64,000 nucleotides of DNA from JANPCX01 sp046049865 (GCA_046049865.1 JBJOQO010000002.1:62001-126000), one strand, 5' to 3'; positions 43,790 to 53,053 are shown, counted from the first letter of the stretch. Translations and numbers: made by a program. The notes: generated by a model not told the origin, from the letters alone.

Positions 43790-43816
43790 TGTTCGACACT
43801 TCTTAAGAAAACTAAA
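43790..43816 (-). promoter_or_regulatory. Candidate sigma-28 (FliA) promoter of the MCP
   Basis: On the minus strand TTTAGTTT, 11 bases, then GTCGAACA lies about 60 bases before the MCP start. Compared with TAAAGTTT-N11-GCCGATAA it matches 6 of 8 and 5 of 8 positions at the exact spacing. This is moderate support. Confidence 0.4.
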
Positions 43817-43998
43817 ACGTCGCGCCGCCCCCAGATTTTTTCTGCCCTCAAGGACTATGAGTGGACCAGCTCATATCCCAAGGTTCGACGCGAAGCGGCA
43901 GGTCCACGGGTGACTCGGAAGAAGACAGTAGGCTGCGCGTTGTGAAGGGGTTCAACCGCAAGGACATGTGTTGTCTTGTTGGGTAAAAATGCAGACAG

Positions 43999-45138
43999 CT
44001 ACCAAGAGTCGCCGCGTGTCACTGGTTCCCAGCGCCCTTTGACCACCTTGTAGACGCTGACCACCGGATAGTACTGTTCACCATCAGCGCGAAAGCGCAT
44101 GTTGTTTGTCACCGGAGCCAGCGCGTCAATTCGTTTGAGTTCTTCGGTGAGCTTCTTTGGGTCCACCGTTTCTGCGCGCTTCATGGCTGCCACCAAGACA
44201 TGGGTGGCGTCATAGGTGTAATGCGCCCCATAAATGGGTTCTGATTTGTAGGCGGCCACGAACCTTGGGAGCCACTCCTTGGCCGATCGAAACTCCCTGG
44301 CCTCAACAATCGGTGAGGTGGCATAAACCGCGCGCACGTCGCATTTCATCGACGGCAGCTTGTCGGTCTTGAGCGTGTCCGCCCCGATGATTTGAATGTT
44401 GGTATGCCCGGCCTTCATCAGTTGCTCACACAAAGCGGCGACCTGAAAGTCGGGTTGGGTCGAGACGTAGGTGTCGACGCCTGCTGATTTCAATTCGGCC
44501 ACCAGTTCGGTGAAGTCCGTGCTCTTGTCGTCGAGGGACCGCTGCACCGCGACGACTTTCCCGTATTTCTTCAGCTCCACGGCAGCCAAACTGGCCAACC
44601 CCTTGCCGAACGGTGTGCCGTCGTCTACCAATGCAAATACCTTGCCATCCATCTGCTGGGCTGCGAACGAGCCCAAAGCCTTGGACTGCATGCTGTCGTT
44701 GCCGACGATACGGAAGGTCGTGGGCACCCCCAACTGGGTGTAGTCAGGTTTGGTCGAGATGGCCAACTGAGGAATGTTCTTGGAGGCGTAAATCGGTGCG
44801 GCGGGAATACTTACCCCCGAGTTGAGGTGACCCACCACGGCCACCACCCCGGCGCCGACCAGCATTTCGGCCACTTTTTTACCTTCTTCGGGGCTGGACT
44901 TGTCGTCTCCTTGCACGATCTCCAACCTGACGGACTTGCCCTTGATGCGCAGCCCTTGCGCATTGATTTCATCAACGGCCATTTGCACGCCGTGCAGCAG
45001 GTCAGTGCCCTGACTGGCCAAAGGCCCCGACAACGGTTGCGCTACGCCGATTTTTACTGTGTCGGGGATGGGGCTGCAGGCCGTGGTCGACAGCGTAACG
45101 ACACCAGTAACCAATGACACAAACCAAACATTTTTCAT
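43999..45138 (-). CDS. Branched-chain amino acid ABC-type substrate-binding protein (LivK family)
   Basis: The protein has 379 residues. An N-terminal signal with a weak lipobox ending in TTAC (Cys21) is followed by the type I periplasmic binding fold: VKIGVAQPLSGPLASQGTD and VVAVVGHLNSGVSIPAAPIY. The fold binds hydrophobic or amide amino acids in LivJ/LivK. No permease or ATPase gene is adjacent. The longer open frame to 45405 is rejected; GGAG precedes the ATG at 45138. It may act in transport with components elsewhere or feed the adjacent MCP or DctB-type sensor. Confidence 0.87.
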   Translation of the reverse strand: MKNVWFVSLVTGVVTLSTTACSPIPDTVKIGVAQPLSGPLASQGTDLLHGVQMAVDEINAQGLRIKGKSVRLEIVQGDDKSSPEEGKKVAEMLVGAGVVAVVGHLNSGVSIPAAPIYASKNIPQLAISTKPDYTQLGVPTTFRIVGNDSMQSKALGSFAAQQMDGKVFALVDDGTPFGKGLASLAAVELKKYGKVVAVQRSLDDKSTDFTELVAELKSAGVDTYVSTQPDFQVAALCEQLMKAGHTNIQIIGADTLKTDKLPSMKCDVRAVYATSPIVEAREFRSAKEWLPRFVAAYKSEPIYGAHYTYDATHVLVAAMKRAETVDPKKLTEELKRIDALAPVTNNMRFRADGEQYYPVVSVYKVVKGRWEPVTRGDSW

Positions 45139-45302
45139 TTTCCATACTCCGAGGAACAAGAAAATCCAGTTCACCTTGCCCATCAAGGCGTCACCACTCG
45201 ACTGGTTTTGGCTGATACTGTCGCTAAATGCCGCCAATAAGCCGTCGAGGGTAACAAAATTTCGCGCGAATTCAACTGCCGAGTTCACTAGAAATTGAAT
45301 CG

Positions 45303-45339
45303 AAAAAAGAACAACCCTCTGAATTGATCGGGAGGGTTG
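45303..45339 (-). terminator. Intrinsic terminator of the substrate-binding protein at 45402
   Basis: The minus strand carries CAACCCTC pairing with GAGGGTTG as an 8-bp stem (45332-45339 with 45312-45319), followed by TTCTTTTTT (A-run at 45303-45308 on plus). It lies about 60 bases after the stop at 45402. Confidence 0.8.
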
Positions 45340-45401
45340 CGAATTCGATGCTGGGCTTTCACAAGTTTCCAGTTGATGCGACGGGTTGTTGGTTGGTGCG
45401 A

Positions 45402-46289
45402 TCAATAGGTCTCAACCGGCCTGTCGTTCGGGTCTGCCCACGCTTTTTTGGTGGCATTGGACAAGGGCAGACCAATCTTGACTTGGTTCGGTGGAATCGG
45501 CGATGTGAACCACGTGTTGTAGAGCTTGTTGATTTCCCCAGACTTGATCAGCGACTTGATGGTGCCATCCACAGAGGCTTTGAAGGCGGGGTCGTCTTTG
45601 CGCAGCATGATCGCGATGGGTTCGACAGACAACACTTCGTCAAGCACACGAAACATCGCGGGGTTCTTGCTGCTGGAGACAAATGCAGCCATGATCTGGC
45701 CGTCCATCACGTAGGCGTCTGCCTTGCCTTCTGCGACTAAGGCGAAACTGGCGGCGTCGGTTTTGCCGATCACTTCTTTCAGATCAACATTGCTACCTCG
45801 CTCATGTTTTCTGAGCAGCGGGACGGATGTCGTGCCAGCGACAGTCGCCACTGTTTTTCCGTTGAGTTGCGAAATGGAGGTGATACCGGAATCGGCGCGA
45901 ACCACTGTTCGCACCTCTTCCACGAAGGTGGTCACTGCAAATGCAACGTCCTTTTGGCGGGTGGCGTTGTTGGTGGTGGCGCCGCATTCCATGTCCACGG
46001 TTCCGTTGATCACGCTGGGAATGCGTGTTTGCGATGTCACGGCGATCATTTCAACCTTCAATTTCTTGGCCAACTGTTTCTCTATGTCGGCCACTGCTGC
46101 CAAACACAGGTCAACGTGAAAGCCGCCATACTTGCCCTCTGAAATGGCGTAGGAAAGGCCGCCGTTGTCGGTGCGAACACCAAGCTTGACGACCCCGCTA
46201 TCCTTGATTTTTTGCAGGGTGTCTGCTTGTGCAATAGGACCACAAGTGATCAATGACGCCAAAATGGCAAGGCGATGAAGATTTCGCAT
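45402..46289 (-). CDS. Amino acid ABC-type substrate-binding protein (GltI-like)
   Basis: The protein has 295 residues. A signal peptide ending near AQA is followed by the type II binding fold with IKDSGVVKLGVRTD, the inner motif VTSQTRIPSVINGTVDMECG and VAFAVTTFVEEVRTVV. It resembles glutamate/aspartate-binding GltI and its relatives. It is divergent from a paralogue at 46439. No transporter subunits are adjacent. A terminator lies downstream. Confidence 0.9.
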   Translation of the reverse strand: MRNLHRLAILASLITCGPIAQADTLQKIKDSGVVKLGVRTDNGGLSYAISEGKYGGFHVDLCLAAVADIEKQLAKKLKVEMIAVTSQTRIPSVINGTVDMECGATTNNATRQKDVAFAVTTFVEEVRTVVRADSGITSISQLNGKTVATVAGTTSVPLLRKHERGSNVDLKEVIGKTDAASFALVAEGKADAYVMDGQIMAAFVSSSKNPAMFRVLDEVLSVEPIAIMLRKDDPAFKASVDGTIKSLIKSGEINKLYNTWFTSPIPPNQVKIGLPLSNATKKAWADPNDRPVETY

Positions 46290-46438
46290 TTGAATTCCTT
46301 TCGATTGGGTAATAGGGAGAACAGTCCATGCCGGGAAAAGCTCCGGCTGCCCTGAGTTTCGGCTTATTCGGCGCTTTCTAAAGCGGAGAAAACAGGGTTA
46401 AAAACGATTTACTTGGCAACATTGGTGTTGACGCTGAA

Positions 46439-47368
46439 ATGAACTGTTTCTCTTTGCTGCGATGTATGTCGGCGCCTATTGCAGGTGTGTTTTTTTTATG
46501 TGCGATCGGATCAGCCGTGGCGCAGCCCCTGTCCTCCAACACCCTGAAAAAAATTCAAGCATCAGGTGTGATCGTGGTGGGCCACCGGGTGGGATCCGTG
46601 CCGTTTTCCTACCTGGACGCCAACTTGCAACCCATCGGCTACTCCATCGATTTGTGTCGAGCTGTGGTGGAGGCGGTCAAGGTTCAACTGAAGTTGCCCG
46701 ACCTCAAAGTCAAGCTGGTCGCAGTGACCTCGGCCACGCGCATTCCCATGGTGGCCAATGGTTCTGTTGACCTGGAGTGCGGGATCACCACCAATACGCA
46801 AGAACGTCAAAAACAAGTGGCGTTTTCAGTGACCACCTTTGTGGCGCAGAGCCGGCTCTTGGCCAAGAAGGCCAACAACATTCGGCAACTGGCGGACTTG
46901 CGTGGTCGGTCTGTGGTGTCCACGGTCAGCACCACCAGCATCACGCGGTTGAATGAAATCAACGCACAGCAGCAACTTGGCATGCGCATCCTCGCGGGCA
47001 AAGACGATCCCGACTCTTTTCTTTTTGTTCAGTCTGACCGTGCGGTGGCCTATGCCATGGATGATGTGCTGCTCTACGCTTTGATCGCCCGTAACCCGCG
47101 CCCGCAGGACTATTCGGTCTCAGAGGAAGCACTGTCAGTGGAGCCCTACGGCATCATGCTGGGCAAAGACGATCCCGAGTTCAAGCGCTTGGTCGATGGC
47201 GCCATTGTCGCCCTGTACCGCAGTGGTGAAATCAAACGTTTGTACCGCCATTGGTTTGAGTCACCGATTCCGCCAAGCGGCCTGAATTTGCAACTGCCGA
47301 TGAGTGGCCCTTTGCAGCGAGCCATCGCGGAACCCACCGATTCAAGCGACCCTAAAAACTACCAATGA
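46439..47368 (+). CDS. Amino acid ABC-type substrate-binding protein, divergent paralogue
   Basis: The protein has 309 residues. A signal peptide ends near AVAQ. The core repeats the family motifs of its neighbour: IQASGVIVVGHRVG, VTSATRIPMVANGSVDLECG and VAFSVTTFVAQSRLL. It is clearly paralogous to the gene at 45402 and shares a 149-base divergent promoter region. Downstream is the DctB/DctD-type two-component pair, convergent. It probably serves uptake or sensing of an acidic amino acid or dicarboxylate, inferred from family and context. Confidence 0.9.
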   Translation: MNCFSLLRCMSAPIAGVFFLCAIGSAVAQPLSSNTLKKIQASGVIVVGHRVGSVPFSYLDANLQPIGYSIDLCRAVVEAVKVQLKLPDLKVKLVAVTSATRIPMVANGSVDLECGITTNTQERQKQVAFSVTTFVAQSRLLAKKANNIRQLADLRGRSVVSTVSTTSITRLNEINAQQQLGMRILAGKDDPDSFLFVQSDRAVAYAMDDVLLYALIARNPRPQDYSVSEEALSVEPYGIMLGKDDPEFKRLVDGAIVALYRSGEIKRLYRHWFESPIPPSGLNLQLPMSGPLQRAIAEPTDSSDPKNYQ

Positions 47369-47374
47369 TCTCGC

Positions 47375-47404
47375 GCCCGTGGTGTTTGTGTCGTCGCACC
47401 GGGC
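47375..47404. terminator. Hairpin between convergent binding-protein gene and dctD
   Basis: GCCC at 47375-47378 and GGTG at 47381-47384 pair with CACC and GGGC at 47397-47404, with a two-base bulge. It lies just before the dctD stop and may terminate both sides weakly. Confidence 0.35.
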
Positions 47405-48748
47405 TCAACGAAACTCGTTGATCGTGATGCCATGGCGGCGCAGTTTCTCGTAGAGGGTTTTTTTGCCTATGCCCAGGGCCGCAATCACCGCTGTCGGTGA
47501 ACCCTGGTGGTCTTTCAGCGCTTTTTCAATCAAAGACTTTTCCAGCGCATCCATTTGTTCGGCCAAGCGCCCTCCATTGGAGCTGGGTTCCGCCGCGGGC
47601 TCTCTAGCGGCCACAGGAAGCTGCAGCACAAAACGGTCGGCCGCGTTGCGGGCCTCGCGCACATTGCCTGGCCAGTCGTGGGCCATCCACGTTGCCATTT
47701 GAGCGGGGTCCACTGTGGGCGCGGGCAGACCATAACGCTGCGCCGCCTGGGCCACAAAACGTTCAAACAGCAGCGGCAGGTCTTCTTTGCGCTCACGCAG
47801 CGGCGGCAGGGTGAGCACCGCGACATTGAGCCGGTAGTACAGGTCGCTGCGGAACTGCTGCGCCTGGCTCATGGCGAGCAAGTCGCTCTTGGTGGCGGCG
47901 ATCACACGCACATCCACCGGCACCTCGTCGTTGGACCCTAACCGGTTGATTCGCCGCTCTTGCAATACACGCAGCAGCTTGACCTGAAACGTCATGGGCA
48001 TGCTCTCAATCTCGTCCAGCAGCAGGGTGCCGCCATGGGCATGTTCAATTTTCCCAATGCGGCGTTTGTTCGCGGTGGTAAAGGCACCCATCTCGTGGCC
48101 GAAGAGCTCGCTCTCCAACAGGCTATCGGGCAGGCCGCCACAGTTGATGGCCACAAAGTGGCGGTCGCGGCGTGGGCTGTGGTCGTGTAAGCAGCGCGCC
48201 ACGAGTTCCTTGCCACTGCCCGTCTCTCCCATCACCATGACATCGGCCGAGGTTTGTGCGAGCCGCAAAATTTGCGCTCTGACATGTTGCATGACGGATG
48301 AGTTGCCCAACAGGACCGCTTCCATGCCGGCTTTTTCATGCAGTTGTTGACGCAGGTTGTTCACTGCCAAACGCAACACACGTTTTTCCATTGCACGCAC
48401 GGCGGTGTCGATGAAACGCTCAGGGGCAAAAGGCTTCTCGATGAAGTCGTAGGCACCGTCGCGCATGGCGTTGACGGCCATGGTCACATCACCGTGGGCT
48501 GTGACCAAAATCACCGGGATTTCAGCATCGCGTTGGACCACAGCCTGGAGCAAGGCCACACCGTCCATGCCTTGCAAACGCACGTCGGAAATAACGATGC
48601 CTTGCAGGCCCGCTTGCACGTGGGGCAGCGCCTCTTCGGCTGAAGCAAAGGCCTGTACTTGCAGACCAGCCAGCTCCAATGTTTGAACCAGGCTGGTGCG
48701 CACTGGTTCGTCGTCTTCGACGAAGATCACCTTGAAGCCTTCAAACAT
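47405..48748 (-). CDS. dctD: DctD-type sigma-54 response regulator with GAFTTA loop
   Basis: The protein has 447 residues. The receiver has phospho-Asp55 (VISDVRLQGMDG). The AAA+ domain has Walker A GETGSGKE at 174-181, Walker B TLLLDEIES and the arginine finger region. The sigma-54 contact loop, which is GAFTGA in the family, reads GAFTTA at residues 221-226. The C-terminal Fis-type HTH is intact (AVIAALGIGKKTLYEKLRRHG). It starts two bases after the dctB stop. It is either DctD (C4-dicarboxylates) or AauR (acidic amino acids); the acidic-amino-acid binding proteins nearby favour the latter. Confidence 0.9.
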   Translation of the reverse strand: MFEGFKVIFVEDDEPVRTSLVQTLELAGLQVQAFASAEEALPHVQAGLQGIVISDVRLQGMDGVALLQAVVQRDAEIPVILVTAHGDVTMAVNAMRDGAYDFIEKPFAPERFIDTAVRAMEKRVLRLAVNNLRQQLHEKAGMEAVLLGNSSVMQHVRAQILRLAQTSADVMVMGETGSGKELVARCLHDHSPRRDRHFVAINCGGLPDSLLESELFGHEMGAFTTANKRRIGKIEHAHGGTLLLDEIESMPMTFQVKLLRVLQERRINRLGSNDEVPVDVRVIAATKSDLLAMSQAQQFRSDLYYRLNVAVLTLPPLRERKEDLPLLFERFVAQAAQRYGLPAPTVDPAQMATWMAHDWPGNVREARNAADRFVLQLPVAAREPAAEPSSNGGRLAEQMDALEKSLIEKALKDHQGSPTAVIAALGIGKKTLYEKLRRHGITINEFR

Positions 48749-48750
48749 CG

Positions 48751-50676
48751 TCAGTCCCTGTGGGTCGTAGCCAGCGGTAAATCAAACTCAAACACCAGCC
48801 CCGATTCTGCCTTTGCCACCTGCAGCGTGCCGCCAAACTCGCGGGCGATGCTGCTGGAAATGACGAGGCCCAGTCCCAAGCCTTCCCCTGCTGCTTTGGT
48901 AGAGAAGAAGGGCTCGAACAAATGCTGCAGCACCTCGTCTGACACGGGCGGGCCGGTGTCGATCACGCGCACCCAAACTCGGCCGTCCCTGGGTTCGGCG
49001 CTGAAACGCAGTGTGCGGTTGTCACAGTCTTTCATCGCATCGAGCGCGTTACTGGCCAGGTTGATCAGCACTTGCTCCAGTCGGTGCAGATCGCACTGCA
49101 CTCGCATGTCGGCCGGCACGTTGATGTCAACCTGGACTTTTTCCGCCCGGGTGCGGTGCTCAAGCAGCAAACACACATTGGTGATGGCCGCGTGCAGCAG
49201 CACTGCACCAGCCGCGGGCAGCCCGGCGACATGACGGTCTGGTGCCCGACGCGCAAAGGACTTGAGTTGAGTGGTGATGCGCCCCATGCGTGCCACCAGT
49301 TCTCCTAGGGCGCTCAAGTTGTGCATGGCCTCTTGGGTTCGTCCTTGTTGCAGCAGCACCGTGGTGTTGTTGGACAGCGCGCGCAGGGCGGTGAGCGGTT
49401 GGCTGATTTCATGAGCAATGCCCACCGACATTTGCCCCAACACCGCCAGCTTACCGGCTTGCAGCAACTCTTGTTGCGCCAGGTGGCGTTCCTGCATTTC
49501 TTGCAGCAACTGCGCGTTGGTCAACTCCAGTGTTTGGGTGCGTTCGGCCACCGTGGCGGCCAAACCGTCGTTGACTTGCTGCAGTGCATGCCTCGCTGCA
49601 AACAGTTGCTTCAGCGTGCGCCGCCGCTGCCACAAATAGATGCTCAATAGGCAAAAGAAAGCCACCAAAGCGCCACTGCCCAGGGCCACAAAAGCGGCGT
49701 TGCGCTGCATCTCTGCCGGATTGGACAAAATCATCAAGCGCCACCCCAGGGTTGCCATGGGCCGGTCTTGTTTTGCTCGCAAAACGTTAGAAGACCGAGC
49801 GGTTTCTGTCGGCAAACGCACCAGCCGAACGCCCCGTTCAATGGTTTGCAACAGCGTCAAACCCAAGGGCTGCAGGGTTTGATTCGGGTAACGGGCCGAC
49901 TCTGTCAGCCTTTGTTGCTGCTCCGATGTCAGCGTCTCTAAGGTGCGGTAGCGCCACGCTGCCACCGACGACATCACGATCACGCCGTTGTCGTCCACCA
50001 CGAAAACTTCTTCACTCTCTGAGCGCACCGATAAATCGGCCCAGGTGGCCTCCAGCGGATCAAGGCTGATGCGCATGGCAATCACGCCCAGCGCTGCACC
50101 ACCGCGCTCGACGGGTTGCAGAAAAAAGTAACTCGGTGCGCCGGTCTCTGGGTCGGCAGCAAAAAAACGTTGAACGCCCGGCCCACGCAGTTGGGCCATC
50201 AACCAGGCGGGATCACGCCATTGGCGTGAGGGCATGCTGCGGTAGGCATGGCTCGACGCCAGCAACTCGCCGTCCGGGCCCACCACCCACATCTCCATGG
50301 CCCCGGCGGTGACGCTGAACCGCGCCAGTTTTGTGCTGGCGGCTTCTTGCAAGACGGCGTTGGGTGGGCTGCGCAAAACGGCCTGGATGTCGCTGTCCAC
50401 TTCCAGCAAGTCGGGCAGGTAGGCATACCGACCGAGTTCGCTTTCCAGGGTGTAGGCGTACAGATCGAGCTCCAGCAAGGCGGAGTCGTCCAGTTGTCGG
50501 TAGCCGCTTTGTTGACTGGCGCGGTAGCTGCCCACCGCGCTGCCGAGCACCAGCACGAGCATGAAGACGTAGGGCAACAAACGCAGCAAACGGCGTAACC
50601 ATGGCGGCAGGCTTTTTGGCGATGAGGCAGCGGCAGCGTCGATGGGCAGCGGTGTCTCAGTGGCTGGTGCAGTCAT
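48751..50676 (-). CDS. dctB: DctB-type sensor histidine kinase
   Basis: The protein has 641 residues. A first membrane helix at about 33-50 precedes a periplasmic double PDC-type sensor domain (about 55-320), a second helix at about 330-350, a coiled-coil stretch, and the kinase with phospho-His422 in GIAHEISQPLTALR, N-box ASNALDAM and GEGLGLGLVIS. The layout matches DctB/AauS. The ATG at 50676 is used; the open frame upstream is spurious. It is the partner of the downstream regulator. Confidence 0.9.
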   Translation of the reverse strand: MTAPATETPLPIDAAAASSPKSLPPWLRRLLRLLPYVFMLVLVLGSAVGSYRASQQSGYRQLDDSALLELDLYAYTLESELGRYAYLPDLLEVDSDIQAVLRSPPNAVLQEAASTKLARFSVTAGAMEMWVVGPDGELLASSHAYRSMPSRQWRDPAWLMAQLRGPGVQRFFAADPETGAPSYFFLQPVERGGAALGVIAMRISLDPLEATWADLSVRSESEEVFVVDDNGVIVMSSVAAWRYRTLETLTSEQQQRLTESARYPNQTLQPLGLTLLQTIERGVRLVRLPTETARSSNVLRAKQDRPMATLGWRLMILSNPAEMQRNAAFVALGSGALVAFFCLLSIYLWQRRRTLKQLFAARHALQQVNDGLAATVAERTQTLELTNAQLLQEMQERHLAQQELLQAGKLAVLGQMSVGIAHEISQPLTALRALSNNTTVLLQQGRTQEAMHNLSALGELVARMGRITTQLKSFARRAPDRHVAGLPAAGAVLLHAAITNVCLLLEHRTRAEKVQVDINVPADMRVQCDLHRLEQVLINLASNALDAMKDCDNRTLRFSAEPRDGRVWVRVIDTGPPVSDEVLQHLFEPFFSTKAAGEGLGLGLVISSSIAREFGGTLQVAKAESGLVFEFDLPLATTHRD

Positions 50677-51100
50677 GGTCGGTGAAGTATGCCTTTGCCA
50701 AGGAGGTCGGTGCGCAGACCTCCTATTTTCGGAAGGTGCGGTTGTGGCGTCCTGTCTGCCGAAACGTGTCGAAACCCGCACGTGGTATGTTCTGCTGTGT
50801 GGATTTCGACACCCAAGCCAAGGGCTTTGGCCTCGCAAATCAAAGCCCCATCGGCACATCACTGAGACAAATCAAGCGCTTAGCGCGATTCGAGCGGACT
50901 GTGCGGGTTTGGCACAAGTCCTGCGTTAACGGCCCACAGGTAACACCTTGTTGTTCGCTGCGGATGAGCCGCAGTCTGGGGTGTTCTCATGGTTTCTACG
51001 GAGTACACATGGCCAATCCAAGTTTTCGATTTGTACATCTTGCTCGTGCGCACTGGCTGCCTCACCCCCCCATCTGTTTGTTGAACTGCCGGTGATCGCC
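50677..51100. other. Intergenic region upstream of dctB
   Basis: No clear gene. A hairpin AGGAGGTC (50701-50708) with GACCTCCT (50717-50724) lies 25-48 bases upstream of the dctB start, in its leader. A candidate sigma-54 site on the plus strand is at 50910-50925. The remainder shows no recognisable element. Confidence 0.4.
50910..50925 (+). promoter_or_regulatory. Candidate sigma-54 promoter
   Basis: TGGCAC, five bases, then CTGCG gives GG and GC elements exactly 12 bases apart; only the base before TGC departs from TTGC. It points towards the small open frame at 51101. A sigma-54 activator (dctD) is encoded nearby, which makes it plausible, not proven. Confidence 0.35.
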
Positions 51101-51340
51101 ATGGAAGAACTGCTTGATCGTGTTCAATCGCCTGCGGTGGATACCGAGTCATACGACGACTACCCCACGGCGCAAGAGGAAGAAGAGGCCTACGCCATAC
51201 CGCGCCGTATCGTGCAGTCGGTGCAGCGCCAAGAGCCTCGGGCGGAGTTGGCGGGCTGCGTGCCAGCGTTGTGGGAGCGGTGGCATGTGGAGCGTTCTTG
51301 CCGCGACCGAGGCCGACGCAGTCGTTTTGCAGGGCGCTGA
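51101..51340 (+). CDS. Small open frame, hypothetical and doubtful
   Basis: The frame from ATG 51101 encodes 79 residues with an acidic first half (TAQEEEEAY) and an Arg-rich end. I recognise no family. It lies downstream of the candidate sigma-54 site and ends ten bases before the convergent FAD gene. The composition and lack of a clear RBS make it weak; it could be noncoding. Confidence 0.25.
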   Translation: MEELLDRVQSPAVDTESYDDYPTAQEEEEAYAIPRRIVQSVQRQEPRAELAGCVPALWERWHVERSCRDRGRRSRFAGR

Positions 51341-51349
51341 AGACTATGG

Positions 51350-53053
51350 TTATCTGAGCCGTTTCACCACGCCCAGCCCCACACGATGCCCATGGAAGAA
51401 AGCCTCTTCCAAAATGGAGTAGCCCGACAAGTCGCTGTGCGCGAGATGTACACGGCCAGCGGCGGGCTTGGTTAATGCAGCCAACGCAACGCTGCTGCGC
51501 AGCCCCGGCAACGGCACACTCATGGCGTGGCCATAACGCATGAGGTCTACCCGCTGCACTTTGCCTGGCAAGTCCGGGTGGGCTTGTGCCAGGTCGTTCA
51601 CCACCTTGGCTGACCAAAAAGACCAAGGTTGCTGCAAGAGTTCGCTGCGCTGCCTTTGCAGGGTGCTGCGGTCATCACCGCCCAAGGCCCAGTAGCTGGT
51701 GAGCACGGTTGGGCCCGGGTGAGGTCGGGTGTTTTGGTGCATGGCATCGATATAACCCAAGGCGGCGCTGCCGTAGACCACGTTGTCCCAACTGGGCGGC
51801 GCACCCGGTTTGTCGGTGAGTGCCCCATTGAGCTGCACATTGGCCACGAGCCAAGGCGCTTGCGCTGCCGAGTCCACCGCTTGCTGTAGCGCAGACCCCA
51901 CCGCAGGCACTGGGTTGCGCAGCAACCGTTGGGTGACGAACAGCGGTGTGGCCAACACCACGTGCGATGCCGACCACTGCTCCACCTGTTGGCTGCTGTC
52001 GTTCCACACCCGCACATCGACACCATGCCGGTTCTCGTCCACCTGCAGCGCGACCCGTGCACTGTGTAAACGCTGTCCGCTTGGGCTTGATGCGCCGCGC
52101 AGTGGCGCGGCCAGCCGCTGGCTCAGCCAGCCATTGCCCTCGGGCCAAGTGAGCACCGCATGGTCGTCGTGGGGTTCGTTCTCTCCCGGCGCGCGAAACC
52201 CATGGCGGCTGCAAAAGTAATGCAGCCCCGCCCAAGCGGAAACCATGCGGCTGCCCGCGCCGTAGTCGTCGCGGCAGCAGTAGTCCAGGTACCAGCGCAG
52301 GGCAGGTGCCTGGATGCCGTGGCCGTCCAGCCAATCGCTGAACGTCATGGCATCGAGCCGCTGCAGCTCAGGGCTGAACAATGAACGCGATGTGGGTATC
52401 GCGAAGGCGTTGGCGGCTTGTGCATTGACCAGTTTCGCAAACAAGGCCACCTGCTGGGTCATGGCGGCTTGTTGTTCACGGGGCAGCGCCTGCGTTGGCG
52501 GCAACAAACCGTCAAACCAATGGCCACCACCCACCTCCATCGGCAAGTACACGCGTTCTTGTGGGCTGTGGCACAAATGGCGCTCGTCAAACACCCAGCG
52601 GTCATTTTCGAAGCGGCACAGCTTGAGTTCATGCAACCACTGCAACAACTCCGGGTTTCTTTCGTCGGGCACCGGCAAGTAGTGGGCCCCGAGTGGACAC
52701 GCCATGCCACCCATGGCATGCGGGCGGCTGTTGCCGCCCGCGTCGTCTTCCAGTTCCAGCACCTGCACATCGTCAATGCCTGCTTGCATCAAGGCCCGGG
52801 CGCACGCCAGGCCCGCGATGCCGCTGCCGACGATGAGTACCGAAGCGCGATAGGTGCGGGCGGGCGCAGGCAGTTGGCCCGACTTGGCGGCGGCCTGTTG
52901 GTCACGCAGGCGGTGGCCGCGCTCTTGGTTCGCACCAACCCAGTGGCCCGAGTAGCTGCTGGGCTCTTTACTGCAACCGCCGAGCAGGCCGGTGCTGGCC
53001 AGTGCGCCCCAGGTGCTGGTGGCTTTGAGCCAGTGGCGACGGGACGGGTTCAT
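51350..53053 (-). CDS. Tat-exported FAD-dependent oxidoreductase lipoprotein
   Basis: The protein has 567 residues. The N-terminus has a twin-arginine motif SRRHWLK followed by a lipobox LGGC (Cys27), so it is probably exported folded and lipidated. The FAD-binding motif is GSGIAG at residues 76-81 (SVLIVGSGIAGLACARAL), followed by LELEDDAGGNS; the layout matches amine oxidase/phytoene-desaturase type flavoproteins. It lies at the head of the cluster with the aminopropyltransferase gene 661 bases upstream in transcription. The substrate is unknown; a polyamine or modified polyamine is inferred from context. Confidence 0.87.
   Translation of the reverse strand: MNPSRRHWLKATSTWGALASTGLLGGCSKEPSSYSGHWVGANQERGHRLRDQQAAAKSGQLPAPARTYRASVLIVGSGIAGLACARALMQAGIDDVQVLELEDDAGGNSRPHAMGGMACPLGAHYLPVPDERNPELLQWLHELKLCRFENDRWVFDERHLCHSPQERVYLPMEVGGGHWFDGLLPPTQALPREQQAAMTQQVALFAKLVNAQAANAFAIPTSRSLFSPELQRLDAMTFSDWLDGHGIQAPALRWYLDYCCRDDYGAGSRMVSAWAGLHYFCSRHGFRAPGENEPHDDHAVLTWPEGNGWLSQRLAAPLRGASSPSGQRLHSARVALQVDENRHGVDVRVWNDSSQQVEQWSASHVVLATPLFVTQRLLRNPVPAVGSALQQAVDSAAQAPWLVANVQLNGALTDKPGAPPSWDNVVYGSAALGYIDAMHQNTRPHPGPTVLTSYWALGGDDRSTLQRQRSELLQQPWSFWSAKVVNDLAQAHPDLPGKVQRVDLMRYGHAMSVPLPGLRSSVALAALTKPAAGRVHLAHSDLSGYSILEEAFFHGHRVGLGVVKRLR

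Noticed and set aside
43730..43998. Possible RNA gene between the MCP and the LivK-like gene
   Set aside because: Apart from the candidate sigma-28 promoter, no stable structure or conserved element is visible.
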